Shown: positions 48,007 through 56,737 of the stretch, one piece after another
Position numbering within the stretch: position 1 is the stretch's first letter
Layout: every line of letters begins with the position of its first letter
NCBI RefSeq assembly: GCF_028688855.1
Contig: NZ_JAQTXI010000014.1
Location: 39,972 to 103,971, forward strand
Direction: 5' to 3'
DNA: 64,000 nucleotides
DNA from: Neomegalonema sp.
Lineage (GTDB): Bacteria; Pseudomonadota; Alphaproteobacteria; Rhodobacterales; Rhodobacteraceae
The notes under the pieces: model-generated
Databases searched by the model: none
Told to the model about the DNA's origin: nothing
Seen by the model: the letters and a program-made list of their open reading frames with translations, nothing else
Translations under genes and position numbers: made by a program

Positions 48007-49440
48007 ATGGCCTCTCCGATCCTTCCCGTGGTTCTGGCTGGCGGACAGGGGACGCGGCTCTGGCCCATGTCCCGTTCGGCGCGTCCCAAGCAGTTCCTGC
48101 CCCTGATGGGCGAGACGAGCCTGTTTCAGGACACGCTCTCCCGGGCTTCTCCCCATGACGGGCGTTATGGTCCTGCGCTCGTGCTGACCAACGCCGAATA
48201 CCGCTTCCTCGTCGCCGAGCAGGCCCAGGAGATCGGGGCTCCTCTGGCGGCGATCCTTCTGGAGCCGACGGCGCGCAACACGGCGGCGGCCATCGTCGCG
48301 GCGGCGGCCCATGCGGTGCTGAGGATCGATCCCGAGGCGGTGCTGCATGTCCTGCCCTCGGATCACGCCATCGTGGCGGATGAAGGCTACTGGCGCGCGG
48401 TGGACGCCGCCGCCTCCGCCGCCCGCTCGGGATTTCTGGTGACCTTCGGCGTGACTCCCGACCGCCCCGAAACGGGTTACGGCTACATCCTCTGCGGCGA
48501 GCCCCTGACTCCGGAGGGGGCGCTGAAGGTGGCGCGCTTCGTCGAGAAGCCCGACCTCGCGCGCGCCGAAGCCATGCTGGCGGCGGGTGGGCATGTCTGG
48601 AATTCGGGGATGTTCATGCTCAAGGCGCGGGTGTTTCTGGAGGAGGCCGGGCGCCTCGCGCCGGAGACCTTCCGCGCGGCCTCCCTCGGGGTGGAGCGGG
48701 CGACGTCCGATCTGGATTTCGTGCGGATCGACGAGGAGAGCTTCGCCGCCGCGCCCGACATCTCGGTGGATTACGCGATCTTCGAGAAGACGGACCGGGC
48801 TTCGGTCCTGCCGGTGTCCTTCGCCTGGTCCGACCTCGGCGCCTGGGACGCGGTCTGGAAGGCGCGCGGCAAGGACGCCCGGGGCAATGCGGCTTCGGGT
48901 CCGGCGAGCTTCTCGGAGGCGAGCGGCTCCCTCGTGATCTCCGAGAAGGCGCATGTGGTGGTCCAGGGCCTGAAGGACGTGGCGGTGATCGCCAGCGAGG
49001 ACGCGATCTTCGTCGGGCCTCTCTCGGAGACGCAGAAGGTGGGGGGGATCGTGGCGCGTCTGCGGTCGCGTCCGGAGACCCGGGCCCTGACCGAGATCCA
49101 CAAGACCGTCTACCGGCCCTGGGGCGGCTATTCCTCGGTGCTGGGCGGCGAGCGCTTCCAGGTGAAGCGGCTCTTCGTGAAGCCGGGCAAGAAGCTGAGC
49201 CTCCAGAAGCATCACCATCGTTCGGAACACTGGATCGTGGTGCGCGGCACGGCGGAGGTGACGGTGGACGGCCAGACCAGGCTTCTGACCGAGAACGAGT
49301 CGATCTATCTGCCTCTGGGGGCGGTGCATCGTCTGGCCAATCCGGGGAAGATCCTGCTGGAGCTGATCGAGGTTCAGACGGGCTCCTATCTCGGCGAGGA
49401 CGACATCGTGCGCTTCGAGGACATGTTCGGCCGGGTCTGA
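48007..49440 (+). CDS. manC: mannose-1-phosphate guanylyltransferase / mannose-6-phosphate isomerase
   Basis: A 477-aa bifunctional GDP-mannose pyrophosphorylase of the ManC/AlgA type. The nucleotidyl-transferase domain opens with PVVLAGGQGTRLWPMSRSARPKQFLPL, and FVEKPDLARAEAMLA and WNSGMFMLKA follow. The C-terminal cupin isomerase domain has YRPWGGYSSVL, LQKHHHRSEHWIVVRGTAEVTV and LGAVHRLANPG. The ATG at 48007 has GAAGGTG upstream; a longer reading from 47890 adds an Arg-rich stretch and is unlikely. The phosphomutase follows after 22 bp. Confidence 0.95.
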   Translation: MASPILPVVLAGGQGTRLWPMSRSARPKQFLPLMGETSLFQDTLSRASPHDGRYGPALVLTNAEYRFLVAEQAQEIGAPLAAILLEPTARNTAAAIVAAAAHAVLRIDPEAVLHVLPSDHAIVADEGYWRAVDAAASAARSGFLVTFGVTPDRPETGYGYILCGEPLTPEGALKVARFVEKPDLARAEAMLAAGGHVWNSGMFMLKARVFLEEAGRLAPETFRAASLGVERATSDLDFVRIDEESFAAAPDISVDYAIFEKTDRASVLPVSFAWSDLGAWDAVWKARGKDARGNAASGPASFSEASGSLVISEKAHVVVQGLKDVAVIASEDAIFVGPLSETQKVGGIVARLRSRPETRALTEIHKTVYRPWGGYSSVLGGERFQVKRLFVKPGKKLSLQKHHHRSEHWIVVRGTAEVTVDGQTRLLTENESIYLPLGAVHRLANPGKILLELIEVQTGSYLGEDDIVRFEDMFGRV

Positions 49441-49462
49441 ACGGGTGCAGGAGGAGAGGCGC

Positions 49463-50878
49463 ATGAGCGGCCTGAAATTCGGCACGAGCGGCCTGCGCGG
49501 CCTGGTCGCGGATCTGACGGACGAGGCTTGCGCGCTCTGGACGCGGGCCTTCCTGGCGCATCTGCGGGCGCAAGGGGCCCTGAGCGCAGGGGGCGAGGTT
49601 CTGGTGGGGCGCGATCTGCGCGGCTCCAGCCCGAGGATCTCCCGCGCCTGCCTCGCGGCCATCGCGGCGGAGGGGTTGGCTCCGGTGGATTGCGGCGAGG
49701 TTCCGTCTCCGGCTCTGGCTCTGGCGGCGATGAGCCGGAGGGCGCCGGGGATCATGGTCACCGGGAGCCACATCCCCGACGACCGCAACGGCCTGAAATT
49801 CTACCGGGCCGAGGGCGAGATCGACAAGACCGACGAAGCCGGGATCCTCGCTCGGGCTGAATCTGCGCCCGCAGGCTCGGCCTCCTTCGTCGCGCCGCAG
49901 GTCTTCGACGCTCTGGGCGCCTATCGCGCGCGCTATCGGATCCTGGGCGAGGGGCTGTTGTCGGGGCTGACCATCGGCCTTTATCAGCATTCGACCGTCT
50001 CGCGCGACGTGATCGCGCAGGTTCTGGAGGATCTGGGCGCGCGGGTTCTGCCTTTCGCCCGGAGCGAGGCCTTCATCCCCGTGGACACCGAGGCCCTGCG
50101 TCCCGAGGACGTGGCGCTCGCCCGCGACTTCGCCGCCGCCCATGAGATCGACGCCCTCGTCTCCGCCGACGGCGACGCGGATCGCCCCCTGATCGCCGAC
50201 GAGCGGGGCGTCTTCCTGCGCGGCGATCTCGTGGGGCTGCTGACGGCGCATTGGCTGGGGGCGGATCTGGTGGCGACGCCGGTGACCTCCACCTCCGCCG
50301 TGGAGGCCTGCGGCTTCTTCCGCGCCGTGACGCGCACGAAGGTCGGCTCTCCCCATGTGCTGGCGGGGATGCAGGCGGCGGGCGAGTCCCGGATTCCCGT
50401 CGGCTTCGAGGCCAATGGCGGGGTTTTGCTCGGCGCTCCGGCGCGCGGGCTCGCGGCCCTGCCGACGCGGGACGCCGTGCTGCCCATCCTCGCGGTGATC
50501 GCTCTGGCGAAATCGGAGGGGCTGAAGCTGTCGCAGCTTGTGGCGCGGCTTCCGGCGCGCTTCACCGCCAGCGACCGCCTCAAGGAGATCCCCGCCGAAA
50601 GCAGCGGGCCCTTTCTGGAGCGCCTGAAGCAGGATCCGGCCTTCGCCGCCGAATTCGCGGCCGGAGTCCTGGCCTCGGCGGGCGCGGCGCCCAGCCCCGT
50701 CGCGGGCTTCGACGCCGTGGACGGGCTGCGCATGGTCCTGACGGATGGGAGCACGCTGCATTACCGCGCCTCCGGCAACGCCCCGGAGCTGCGCTGCTAT
50801 GTCGAGACCTCGGAGGAGGCCGCCGCTCCGGCTCTCCTCGCCGCAGGGCTGGAGGCCGCGAAGCGGCGGCTGACGTAA
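49463..50878 (+). CDS. manB: phosphomannomutase / phosphohexomutase
   Basis: A 471-aa alpha-D-phosphohexomutase. Ser102 in MVTGSHIPDDRNGLKFY is the phosphorylated residue; SADGDADRPL binds Mg; GFEANGGVLLG is the sugar-recognition loop; RASGNAPELRCYVE binds the substrate phosphate. The ATG at 49463 has GGAGGAGAG upstream; a GTG at 49445 is less likely. With manC it converts mannose-6-P to GDP-mannose for polysaccharide or LPS. No glycosyltransferases are near. Confidence 0.92.
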   Translation: MSGLKFGTSGLRGLVADLTDEACALWTRAFLAHLRAQGALSAGGEVLVGRDLRGSSPRISRACLAAIAAEGLAPVDCGEVPSPALALAAMSRRAPGIMVTGSHIPDDRNGLKFYRAEGEIDKTDEAGILARAESAPAGSASFVAPQVFDALGAYRARYRILGEGLLSGLTIGLYQHSTVSRDVIAQVLEDLGARVLPFARSEAFIPVDTEALRPEDVALARDFAAAHEIDALVSADGDADRPLIADERGVFLRGDLVGLLTAHWLGADLVATPVTSTSAVEACGFFRAVTRTKVGSPHVLAGMQAAGESRIPVGFEANGGVLLGAPARGLAALPTRDAVLPILAVIALAKSEGLKLSQLVARLPARFTASDRLKEIPAESSGPFLERLKQDPAFAAEFAAGVLASAGAAPSPVAGFDAVDGLRMVLTDGSTLHYRASGNAPELRCYVETSEEAAAPALLAAGLEAAKRRLT

Positions 50879-50886
50879 GCTTGCGA

Positions 50887-50918
50887 GGCGGCCACACCCA
50901 AGAGGAGGCCGCCCTTTC
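50887..50918 (+). terminator. possible terminator after manB
   Basis: GGCGGCC (50887-50893) pairs with GGCCGCC (50907-50913), a 7-bp stem with a large 13-nt loop, followed by CTTTCTC. Weak, but it lies just where a terminator between the convergent manB and sugar-binding-protein genes is needed. Confidence 0.4.
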
Positions 50919-50925
50919 TCCTGGA

Positions 50926-51870
50926 TCAGAAGGGGCTGTCGGGGAAGTAGTACTGCGCCGCGTTCTCCGGCGTGACCAGCACCGAGCCGATGACGAAGCG
51001 CCCCGAAACCGGCGCGCTCGACACCAGCCCGAGCGCCGTCACCTCGATGGCGGTGGCGATCATGGCGGGCGGATAGGTGACGTTGGCGGGGATCATGGCG
51101 TCTCCGTCGCGGGTGCGGGCGATCATCTCCTTCATGCCCGCGCCGCCGAGCACGAACTTGACGTCCTTGCGGCCCGCCGCCTCGATGGCCGCCAGGGCGC
51201 CCACCGACATGTCGTCGTCCGAGGCCCAGACGGCGTCGATCTGCGGATATTTCGAGAGGAAGTCCTGCATCACCTCGAAGGCCTTGTCGCGGTTCCAGTT
51301 GCCGTGCTCCATGGCGAGGATCTCGACGCTTGAGCCTTCGAGCGCCGCCTGGAAGCCTTCCACGCGCTCGTTGTCGATGGTGGTGGGGATGCCCCTCAGC
51401 ACGACGACCTTGCCGCCTTCGGGCAGGGCGCCGGCCACGAACTCGCCCGCGACCCGCCCGAAGCCGGGATTGTCGCCCGCGACGTAAAGATCCTCGATCC
51501 CCTCGACGGAGAGTCCGCGATCCACCACCGTCACCCAGACGCCCGCGTCGGCGACGGCCTTGACCGGCCCGGTGAGGGGCTCGGATTCGAAGGGCAGCAC
51601 GACGAGGGCGCTGATGTTGCGGGTGGCGACCATGTCCTCGATGTCGTTGACCTGCTTGGCCGGATCCGAGGCCGTGGCGAGAACGAAATCGAGATCGGGA
51701 TAGGTGGCCTCCAGGCGCTTGACGGCCTCCTGGGCGAAGTAGTTCATGCCGCCGGCCCATCCGTGGGTGGCGGCGGGAATGGAGACGCCGACGGTCTTCG
51801 TCTCGGCGAAGGCGGGGGCCGAGAGGCTCATGGCGGTGGTCAGGCAGAGCCCGGCGAGAATGCGTTTCAT
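50926..51870 (-). CDS. sugar ABC transporter, periplasmic binding protein
   Basis: A 314-aa ribose-type (peripla_BP_4) binding protein with a Sec signal to APAFAE (about 22 residues). TKTVGVSIPAATHGWAGGMNYFAQEAVKRLEA, ISALVVLPFESEPLTGPVKAV, VVVLRGIPTTIDNERVEGFQAAL and DAVWASDDDMSVGALAAIEA fit the rhamnose/xylose/ribose group. The last gene of a seven-gene minus-strand sugar operon. SD GGGAGGAAA precedes the ATG. Confidence 0.9.
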   Translation of the reverse strand: MKRILAGLCLTTAMSLSAPAFAETKTVGVSIPAATHGWAGGMNYFAQEAVKRLEATYPDLDFVLATASDPAKQVNDIEDMVATRNISALVVLPFESEPLTGPVKAVADAGVWVTVVDRGLSVEGIEDLYVAGDNPGFGRVAGEFVAGALPEGGKVVVLRGIPTTIDNERVEGFQAALEGSSVEILAMEHGNWNRDKAFEVMQDFLSKYPQIDAVWASDDDMSVGALAAIEAAGRKDVKFVLGGAGMKEMIARTRDGDAMIPANVTYPPAMIATAIEVTALGLVSSAPVSGRFVIGSVLVTPENAAQYYFPDSPF

Positions 51871-51908
51871 GGTGGATTTCCTCCCTGAGGTTTCTTCATG
51901 ACGGACGC

Positions 51909-52925
51909 TCATGCGCCCGGTTTTCCTTCGCGTTGCAGGATCACCGCAAGCACGATGATGAGGCCCTGAATCGCCCCGTTGAGATAGGGCGAGACGAGAT
52001 CGGTCAGATTCAGGATGTTGCCGATGAGGCTGAGGATCAGCACGCCGACCACCGTGCCCCAGACGCGCCCGAAGCCGCCCTTGAGCAGGGTGCCGCCGAT
52101 GATGACCGCCGCGATGGCCTCCAGCTCCCAGAGCAGCCCCGTCGATGCGGAGGCCGATCCGAGCCGCGGCACATACATGATCACCGCCAGCCCGACGAGC
52201 AGCCCGAGCATGACGTAGGTGGCCAGCCGCACCCGCGCGACCCTGACGCTGGAGTATTTCGCCACCTGCTCGTTGCTGCCGATGGCGGCGCACCAGCGCC
52301 CGAAGACCGTCGAGCGCATGACGATCTCTCCGAGGACCGCCACCAGCCCGAAGACGATGATCGGCCAGCTGACTCCGAAGATTCCGCCGTAATAGATCGG
52401 CTGATAGAAGCTCCTGAGCTGGAAATCCAGCGAGAGGGTGCCGCCGTCGGCCAGCCAGGTGACGAGGCTGCGATAGATCCCCATCGAGCCCAGCGTGACG
52501 ATGAAGGCTTCTATCCCCAGTCTGGTGATGAGCAAGCCGTTGAGCAGCCCGGCGAGCAATCCCGCGAGCAGCGCCGCCCCCATGCCGAGCAGCACGATGG
52601 GGATGCCCACCCCCAGGCTCGGCAGGGCGGCGTTCATGACCATGATCATCAGCCCGGCGATGAAGGCCGCCATGGAGCCCACCGAGAGATCGAGCCCCCC
52701 GGCTGTGATGACGAAGGTCATGCCCACGGCGATGATGCCGATGAAGGCCGAGCGCGCCAGCACGTTGGTGATGTTGGCGGCGCTCAGGAAATTCGGATTG
52801 AGCCATGCGCCCAGCGCCGCGAGCAGGATCAGCGCCAGAATCGGCCCGACCACCGTCATGGAGATCCGGCGTCGGGGCGCGAAGGCCGCGGGCGGGGGAG
52901 AGGAAGGTTGAAGGGGGGCGGTCAT
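51909..52925 (-). CDS. sugar ABC transporter, permease
   Basis: A 338-aa RbsC-type permease. After a cytoplasmic Pro/Ala-rich N-terminus come helices with ARSAFIGIIAVGMTFVITAGGLDLSVGSMAAF, the RbsC signature. GSNEQVAKYSSVRVARVR and EAIAAVIIGGTLLKGGFGRVWGTVVGV complete the family pattern. Its ATG overlaps the ATPase stop by 4 bp. Confidence 0.92.
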   Translation of the reverse strand: MTAPLQPSSPPPAAFAPRRRISMTVVGPILALILLAALGAWLNPNFLSAANITNVLARSAFIGIIAVGMTFVITAGGLDLSVGSMAAFIAGLMIMVMNAALPSLGVGIPIVLLGMGAALLAGLLAGLLNGLLITRLGIEAFIVTLGSMGIYRSLVTWLADGGTLSLDFQLRSFYQPIYYGGIFGVSWPIIVFGLVAVLGEIVMRSTVFGRWCAAIGSNEQVAKYSSVRVARVRLATYVMLGLLVGLAVIMYVPRLGSASASTGLLWELEAIAAVIIGGTLLKGGFGRVWGTVVGVLILSLIGNILNLTDLVSPYLNGAIQGLIIVLAVILQREGKPGA

Positions 52926-54463
52926 GCGGTCTCCTCGTTCCGGATTTCGCCCGGCCTGACTTGTCGGGCCACGCCCATGGCGTAGCGGACGACGGCTTCC
53001 TCGGTCATCTCGGCGCCCGCGACCTCGCCGAGGATGCGGCCCTGACGCATGACCAGAATCCGGTCGGCGAGTCCGATCAGCTCCTGCATCTCCGAGGAGA
53101 TCACGACGACGGCCAGACCCTGCGCCGCCAGCTCGCGCAAGAGCGCGTAGATCTGTTGTTTGGCCCCGATGTCCACGCCGCGCGTGGGTTCGTCGGCGAT
53201 GAGGACGCGGGGCTCGGAGAGCAGCGTCTTGGCGAAGAGCAGCTTCTGCTGATTGCCGCCCGAGAGATTCCCCACGAGCATGCTGCGGCTTCCGGCGCGG
53301 ATGTCGAATTCCCGCACGGCGCGGTCGAGCGCCCGCTCTTCGGCCCTTCGGTCGACGAGGATTCGCGCGAACTTGCGCAGGGATTGCAGGGTCAGGTTCT
53401 CGCGCATGCCCTTGGCGAGGAGCAGGCCGCGGGTCTTGCGGTCCTCGGTGAGATAGGCCACGCCCTGCGCCAGAGCTTCTGAGGGCGCGCGGAAGCGGAC
53501 CGCCTCGCCGAAGAGGCGGACCTCGCCATGGGCGGGGCGCAGACCGCATAGCCCTTCGAAGGTCTCGGTGCGGCCCGCCCCGATCAGCCCTGCGACGCCC
53601 AGAATCTCGCCCTTGCGCAGATCGAAGGAGATCCCGGAGGCGTGGCCCGGAACGTCGAGGCCCCGCACGGAGAGCGCCAGAGGCGCCGCCGGATCGAGCG
53701 GGGGCCTGGGCGGAAAGAGGTCGGACATCTCGCGCCCCACCATGGCTTCGGCCATGTCATGAGGGCTCAGAGCTGCGGCGGGACCGCTCTGGACCACGGC
53801 GCCGTCGCGCATGATGGTGAGGTCGTCGGCCAGAGCCTTGACCTCGTCGAGCTTGTGCGAGGTGAAGAGGATGGCCGTCCCCGCCGCGCGCAGCGCCCGG
53901 ATCTGCTCCATGAGCACGGCGGTCTCCGCGAGGGTCAGCACGGCGGTGGGCTCGTCCATGATGAGGACTCGGGCTTCGCGGGAGAGCGCCTTGGCGATCT
54001 CCAGCATCTGCTTGTCGGAGTTCGAGAGCCGCGAAACCGGAAGATCCGGATCCAGCGGACGGTCGAGCCGCGCGAGCAGCTCGCGGGTGCGCCGCCGCAT
54101 GGCGGATTTGTCGAGGAGGAATCCGCGCTTCAGCTCCCGACCGAGGAAGAGATTCTGCTCCACGGTCAGATGTTCGGCGAGGTTGAACTCCTGATGGATC
54201 ATGACCACGCCGAGGGCTTCGGCTTCGGCCATGCTTCTGAAGACGACCTCCTGGCCCCCGACGCGGATCCGTCCGGCGCTGGCGGGCTGATAGCCCGCCA
54301 TGATCTTCATGGTGGTGGATTTCCCGGCCCCGTTCTCGCCGATCAGGGCGTGGACGCGCCCCGGCCGCAAGGCGATGTCGACGCCATGCAGCACCTCCAC
54401 CGGACCGAAGCTCCGGCGGATTCCCTCCAGCGCGAGGACGGGGGCGTTCAGAGCTGCGTCCAT
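52922..54463 (-). CDS. sugar ABC transporter, duplicated ATP-binding protein
   Basis: A 513-aa RbsA-type ATPase with two ABC cassettes. In the first, GENGAGKSTTMKIMAG is Walker A, LSNSDKQMLEIAKAL the signature and VLIMDEPTAVL Walker B. The second has the degenerate GLIGAGRTETFEGL in place of Walker A, a signature LSGGNQQKLLFAKTL and VLIADEPTRGVD, as normal for this family. The start overlaps the oxidoreductase gene by 16 bp. Confidence 0.93.
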   Translation of the reverse strand: MDAALNAPVLALEGIRRSFGPVEVLHGVDIALRPGRVHALIGENGAGKSTTMKIMAGYQPASAGRIRVGGQEVVFRSMAEAEALGVVMIHQEFNLAEHLTVEQNLFLGRELKRGFLLDKSAMRRRTRELLARLDRPLDPDLPVSRLSNSDKQMLEIAKALSREARVLIMDEPTAVLTLAETAVLMEQIRALRAAGTAILFTSHKLDEVKALADDLTIMRDGAVVQSGPAAALSPHDMAEAMVGREMSDLFPPRPPLDPAAPLALSVRGLDVPGHASGISFDLRKGEILGVAGLIGAGRTETFEGLCGLRPAHGEVRLFGEAVRFRAPSEALAQGVAYLTEDRKTRGLLLAKGMRENLTLQSLRKFARILVDRRAEERALDRAVREFDIRAGSRSMLVGNLSGGNQQKLLFAKTLLSEPRVLIADEPTRGVDIGAKQQIYALLRELAAQGLAVVVISSEMQELIGLADRILVMRQGRILGEVAGAEMTEEAVVRYAMGVARQVRPGEIRNEETA

Positions 54464-55599
54464 GCGGCGTCCTCCGCCGAGGAGCGCACGCAGGCCGAGA
54501 TGAATCGCATGCCGTCGAGCCCCGCCTGGATCCCCGGCAGGATCGCGAGGATCTCCGAGGCGTCGCGGCCATCCCGACGCGCCTGAATGGCGTCCGCCGC
54601 GCCGAGGTAGATGTTGGCGAAGCCTTCGAGATAGCCCTCGGGGTGTCCGCCCGGGGTGCGCGAGACGGCCCGGGCCGCCGCCCAGGCTCCGGCGCCGTTG
54701 CGGGTGAGGAGCTGTTTCGGCTCGCCTTCGCGGGTGAACCAGAGGGCGTTGGGCTCCTCCTGGCTCCATTCGAGTCCGCCTTCCGAGCCATAGACGCGCA
54801 GCTTCAGGGCGTTCTCGTTGCCCGGCGCGACCTGGCTGCACCAGAGGATTCCCCGCGCTCCGCCTGCGAAACGGAGCAGCACATGGGCGTTGTCGTCGAG
54901 GCGGCGCCCGGGGACGAAGCTCTGCAGATCCGCGGCCAGCTTCTCGACCTTCAGGCCGCTCACGAAGCAGGCGAGGTTATGGGCGTGGGTGCCGATGTCG
55001 CCGACGGAGCCGCCTGCGCCGGAGCGTTCGGGATCGGTGCGCCATTCGGCCTGCTTGTTGGCGCCCGAGATTTCGACGGGACGGGTGAGCCAGTCCTGAG
55101 GATATTCCACCTGGACCACCCGGACCTCGCCGAGCTCTCCCGCCTCGACCATGGCGCGGGCCTGACGGATCATGGGATATCCGGTGTAGTTATGCGTCAG
55201 GATGAAGAGGGCTTTCGAGGCCCTGACCGCCGCCGCGAGATCCTCGGCCTGGGCCATGGTGGCGGTGAGGGGCTTGTCGCAGATGACGTGAATCCCGCGC
55301 GCGAGGAAGGCCTTGGCCGCCTCCGCATGGACATGGTTCGGCGTGACGACGGCGACCGCCTCGATTCCGTCGGGGCGGGCGGCTTCGGCTTCGGCCATCT
55401 CGGCGAAGCTTCCATAGCTGCGGTCCGGCGCCAGCCCCAGAGCCTCGCCGGAGGCCCTGGCCTTCTCCGGCGTGGAGGCCAGAGCCCCCGCGACGAGATC
55501 GTAACGCCCGTCGATCCGCGCGGCGATGCGATGCACGGCGCCGATGAAGGCGCCTGCGCCGCCGCCCACCATGCCCAGTCTGATCGGTTTCTGGCTCAT
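54448..55599 (-). CDS. Gfo/Idh/MocA-family NAD(P)-dependent sugar oxidoreductase
   Basis: A 383-aa oxidoreductase. The N-terminal Rossmann domain begins LGMVGGGAGAFIGAVHRIAA. VICDKPLTATMAQAEDLAA holds the catalytic Lys of the EKP/DKP motif. The C-terminal alpha/beta domain contains GGSVGDIGTHAHNLACFVSGL with the conserved Asp and His. It usually acts with a TIM-barrel isomerase such as the one encoded directly upstream. Substrate unknown; a sugar or inositol derivative is likely. Confidence 0.9.
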   Translation of the reverse strand: MSQKPIRLGMVGGGAGAFIGAVHRIAARIDGRYDLVAGALASTPEKARASGEALGLAPDRSYGSFAEMAEAEAARPDGIEAVAVVTPNHVHAEAAKAFLARGIHVICDKPLTATMAQAEDLAAAVRASKALFILTHNYTGYPMIRQARAMVEAGELGEVRVVQVEYPQDWLTRPVEISGANKQAEWRTDPERSGAGGSVGDIGTHAHNLACFVSGLKVEKLAADLQSFVPGRRLDDNAHVLLRFAGGARGILWCSQVAPGNENALKLRVYGSEGGLEWSQEEPNALWFTREGEPKQLLTRNGAGAWAAARAVSRTPGGHPEGYLEGFANIYLGAADAIQARRDGRDASEILAILPGIQAGLDGMRFISACVRSSAEDAAWTQL

Positions 55600-56654
55600 C
55601 GGTCGATCCCCAGCATGCGGCGATTGGCGGCCTGATCGGTTCCGCCGTCGGCGAAATCGTCGAAGGCCTTTTCAGTGACGCGGATGATGTGGCTCCGCAC
55701 GAATTCGGCGCCTTCGCGAGCTCCGTCCTCGGGGTGCTTGAGGCAGCATTCCCATTCGACCACGGCCCAACCGTCGAAATCCGCCGCCGTGAGCTTCGAG
55801 AAGACCGCGCCGAAATCCACCTGTCCATCCCCGAGCGAGCGGAAGCGCCCGGCCCGGTTCACCCAGGACTGGAATCCGCCATGGACTCCCTGACGCCCGG
55901 TCGGATTGAATTCGGCGTCCTTGACGTGGAACATGCGGATGCGCTCGGCGTAGATGTCGATGTTGTCGAGATAATCGAGGCATTGCAGCACGTAATGCGA
56001 GGGATCATAGAGCATGCAGGCGCGGGCGTGGTTCCCGACGCGCTCCAGGAACATCTCGTAGGTCACGCCGTCATGCAGATCCTCGCCGGGATGGATCTCG
56101 TAGCAGAGGTCCACGCCGCAATCTTCGGCATGGTCGAGGATGGGCCTCCAGCGCCGGGCGAGTTCGTCGAATCCGGTCTCGACCAGCCCGGCGGGTCTCT
56201 GCGGCCAGGGATAGACGTAGGGCCAGACCAGAGCGCCGGAGAAGCTCGCCATGGCCTTGAGCCCCATGTTGCGCGAGGCGCTCAGCGCCATCTTCACCTG
56301 ATCGACGGCCCATTCCTGGCGCGCCTTGGGATTCCCCCGGACTTCCGGCGCGGCGAAGCCTTCGAAGGCTTCGTCATAGGCCGGATGGACCGCCACGAGC
56401 TGCCCTTGCAGATGGGTGGAGAGCTCGGTGACCTCCACGCCGTTGGCGGCGGCGATTCCCTTGAATTCGTCGCAATAATCCTTGCTGGCGGCGGCTTTTT
56501 TCAGGTCGATCAGCCGCGCGTCCCAGCTCGGAACCTGCACGCCGAGATAGCCGCAATCGGCGGCCCATTTCGTGATCGACTCCCAGGAATCGAACGGCGC
56601 TTCGTCTCCGGCGAACTGGGCCAGAAACAGCGCGGGGCCCTTGATGGTCTTCAT
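55596..56654 (-). CDS. TIM-barrel sugar isomerase/epimerase (AP-endonuclease-2 fold)
   Basis: A 352-aa xylose-isomerase-like TIM-barrel protein. WAADCGYLGVQVPSWDARLIDL, LCYEIHPGEDLHDGVTYEMFLE (metal Glu and His), MLYDPSHYVLQCLDYLDNI (metal Asp and His) and MFHVKDAEFNPTG are the metal-site motifs of this group. It overlaps the oxidoreductase gene by ATGA. Repeat copy B separates it from xylA. The exact sugar is unknown. Confidence 0.88.
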   Translation of the reverse strand: MKTIKGPALFLAQFAGDEAPFDSWESITKWAADCGYLGVQVPSWDARLIDLKKAAASKDYCDEFKGIAAANGVEVTELSTHLQGQLVAVHPAYDEAFEGFAAPEVRGNPKARQEWAVDQVKMALSASRNMGLKAMASFSGALVWPYVYPWPQRPAGLVETGFDELARRWRPILDHAEDCGVDLCYEIHPGEDLHDGVTYEMFLERVGNHARACMLYDPSHYVLQCLDYLDNIDIYAERIRMFHVKDAEFNPTGRQGVHGGFQSWVNRAGRFRSLGDGQVDFGAVFSKLTAADFDGWAVVEWECCLKHPEDGAREGAEFVRSHIIRVTEKAFDDFADGGTDQAANRRMLGIDR

Positions 56655-56670
56655 GCCTTATCCCCTTGTC

Positions 56671-56720
56671 TGGTCGCGCGATCGATCCGGAAACCGGCCT
56701 CCGCTTTCCGGATCGCGCTC
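56671..56720. repeat. 50-bp palindromic repeat, copy B
   Basis: The best-preserved copy. The left arm GCGCGATC-GATCCGGAAA pairs with the right arm TTTCCGGATCGCGC apart from a 4-nt GATC insertion on the left. It fills most of the 83-bp gap between xylA and the TIM-barrel isomerase gene inside the sugar operon, where it would form a hairpin in the mRNA. Confidence 0.7.
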
Positions 56721-56737
56721 CTCCCTGAATCCGCTTG

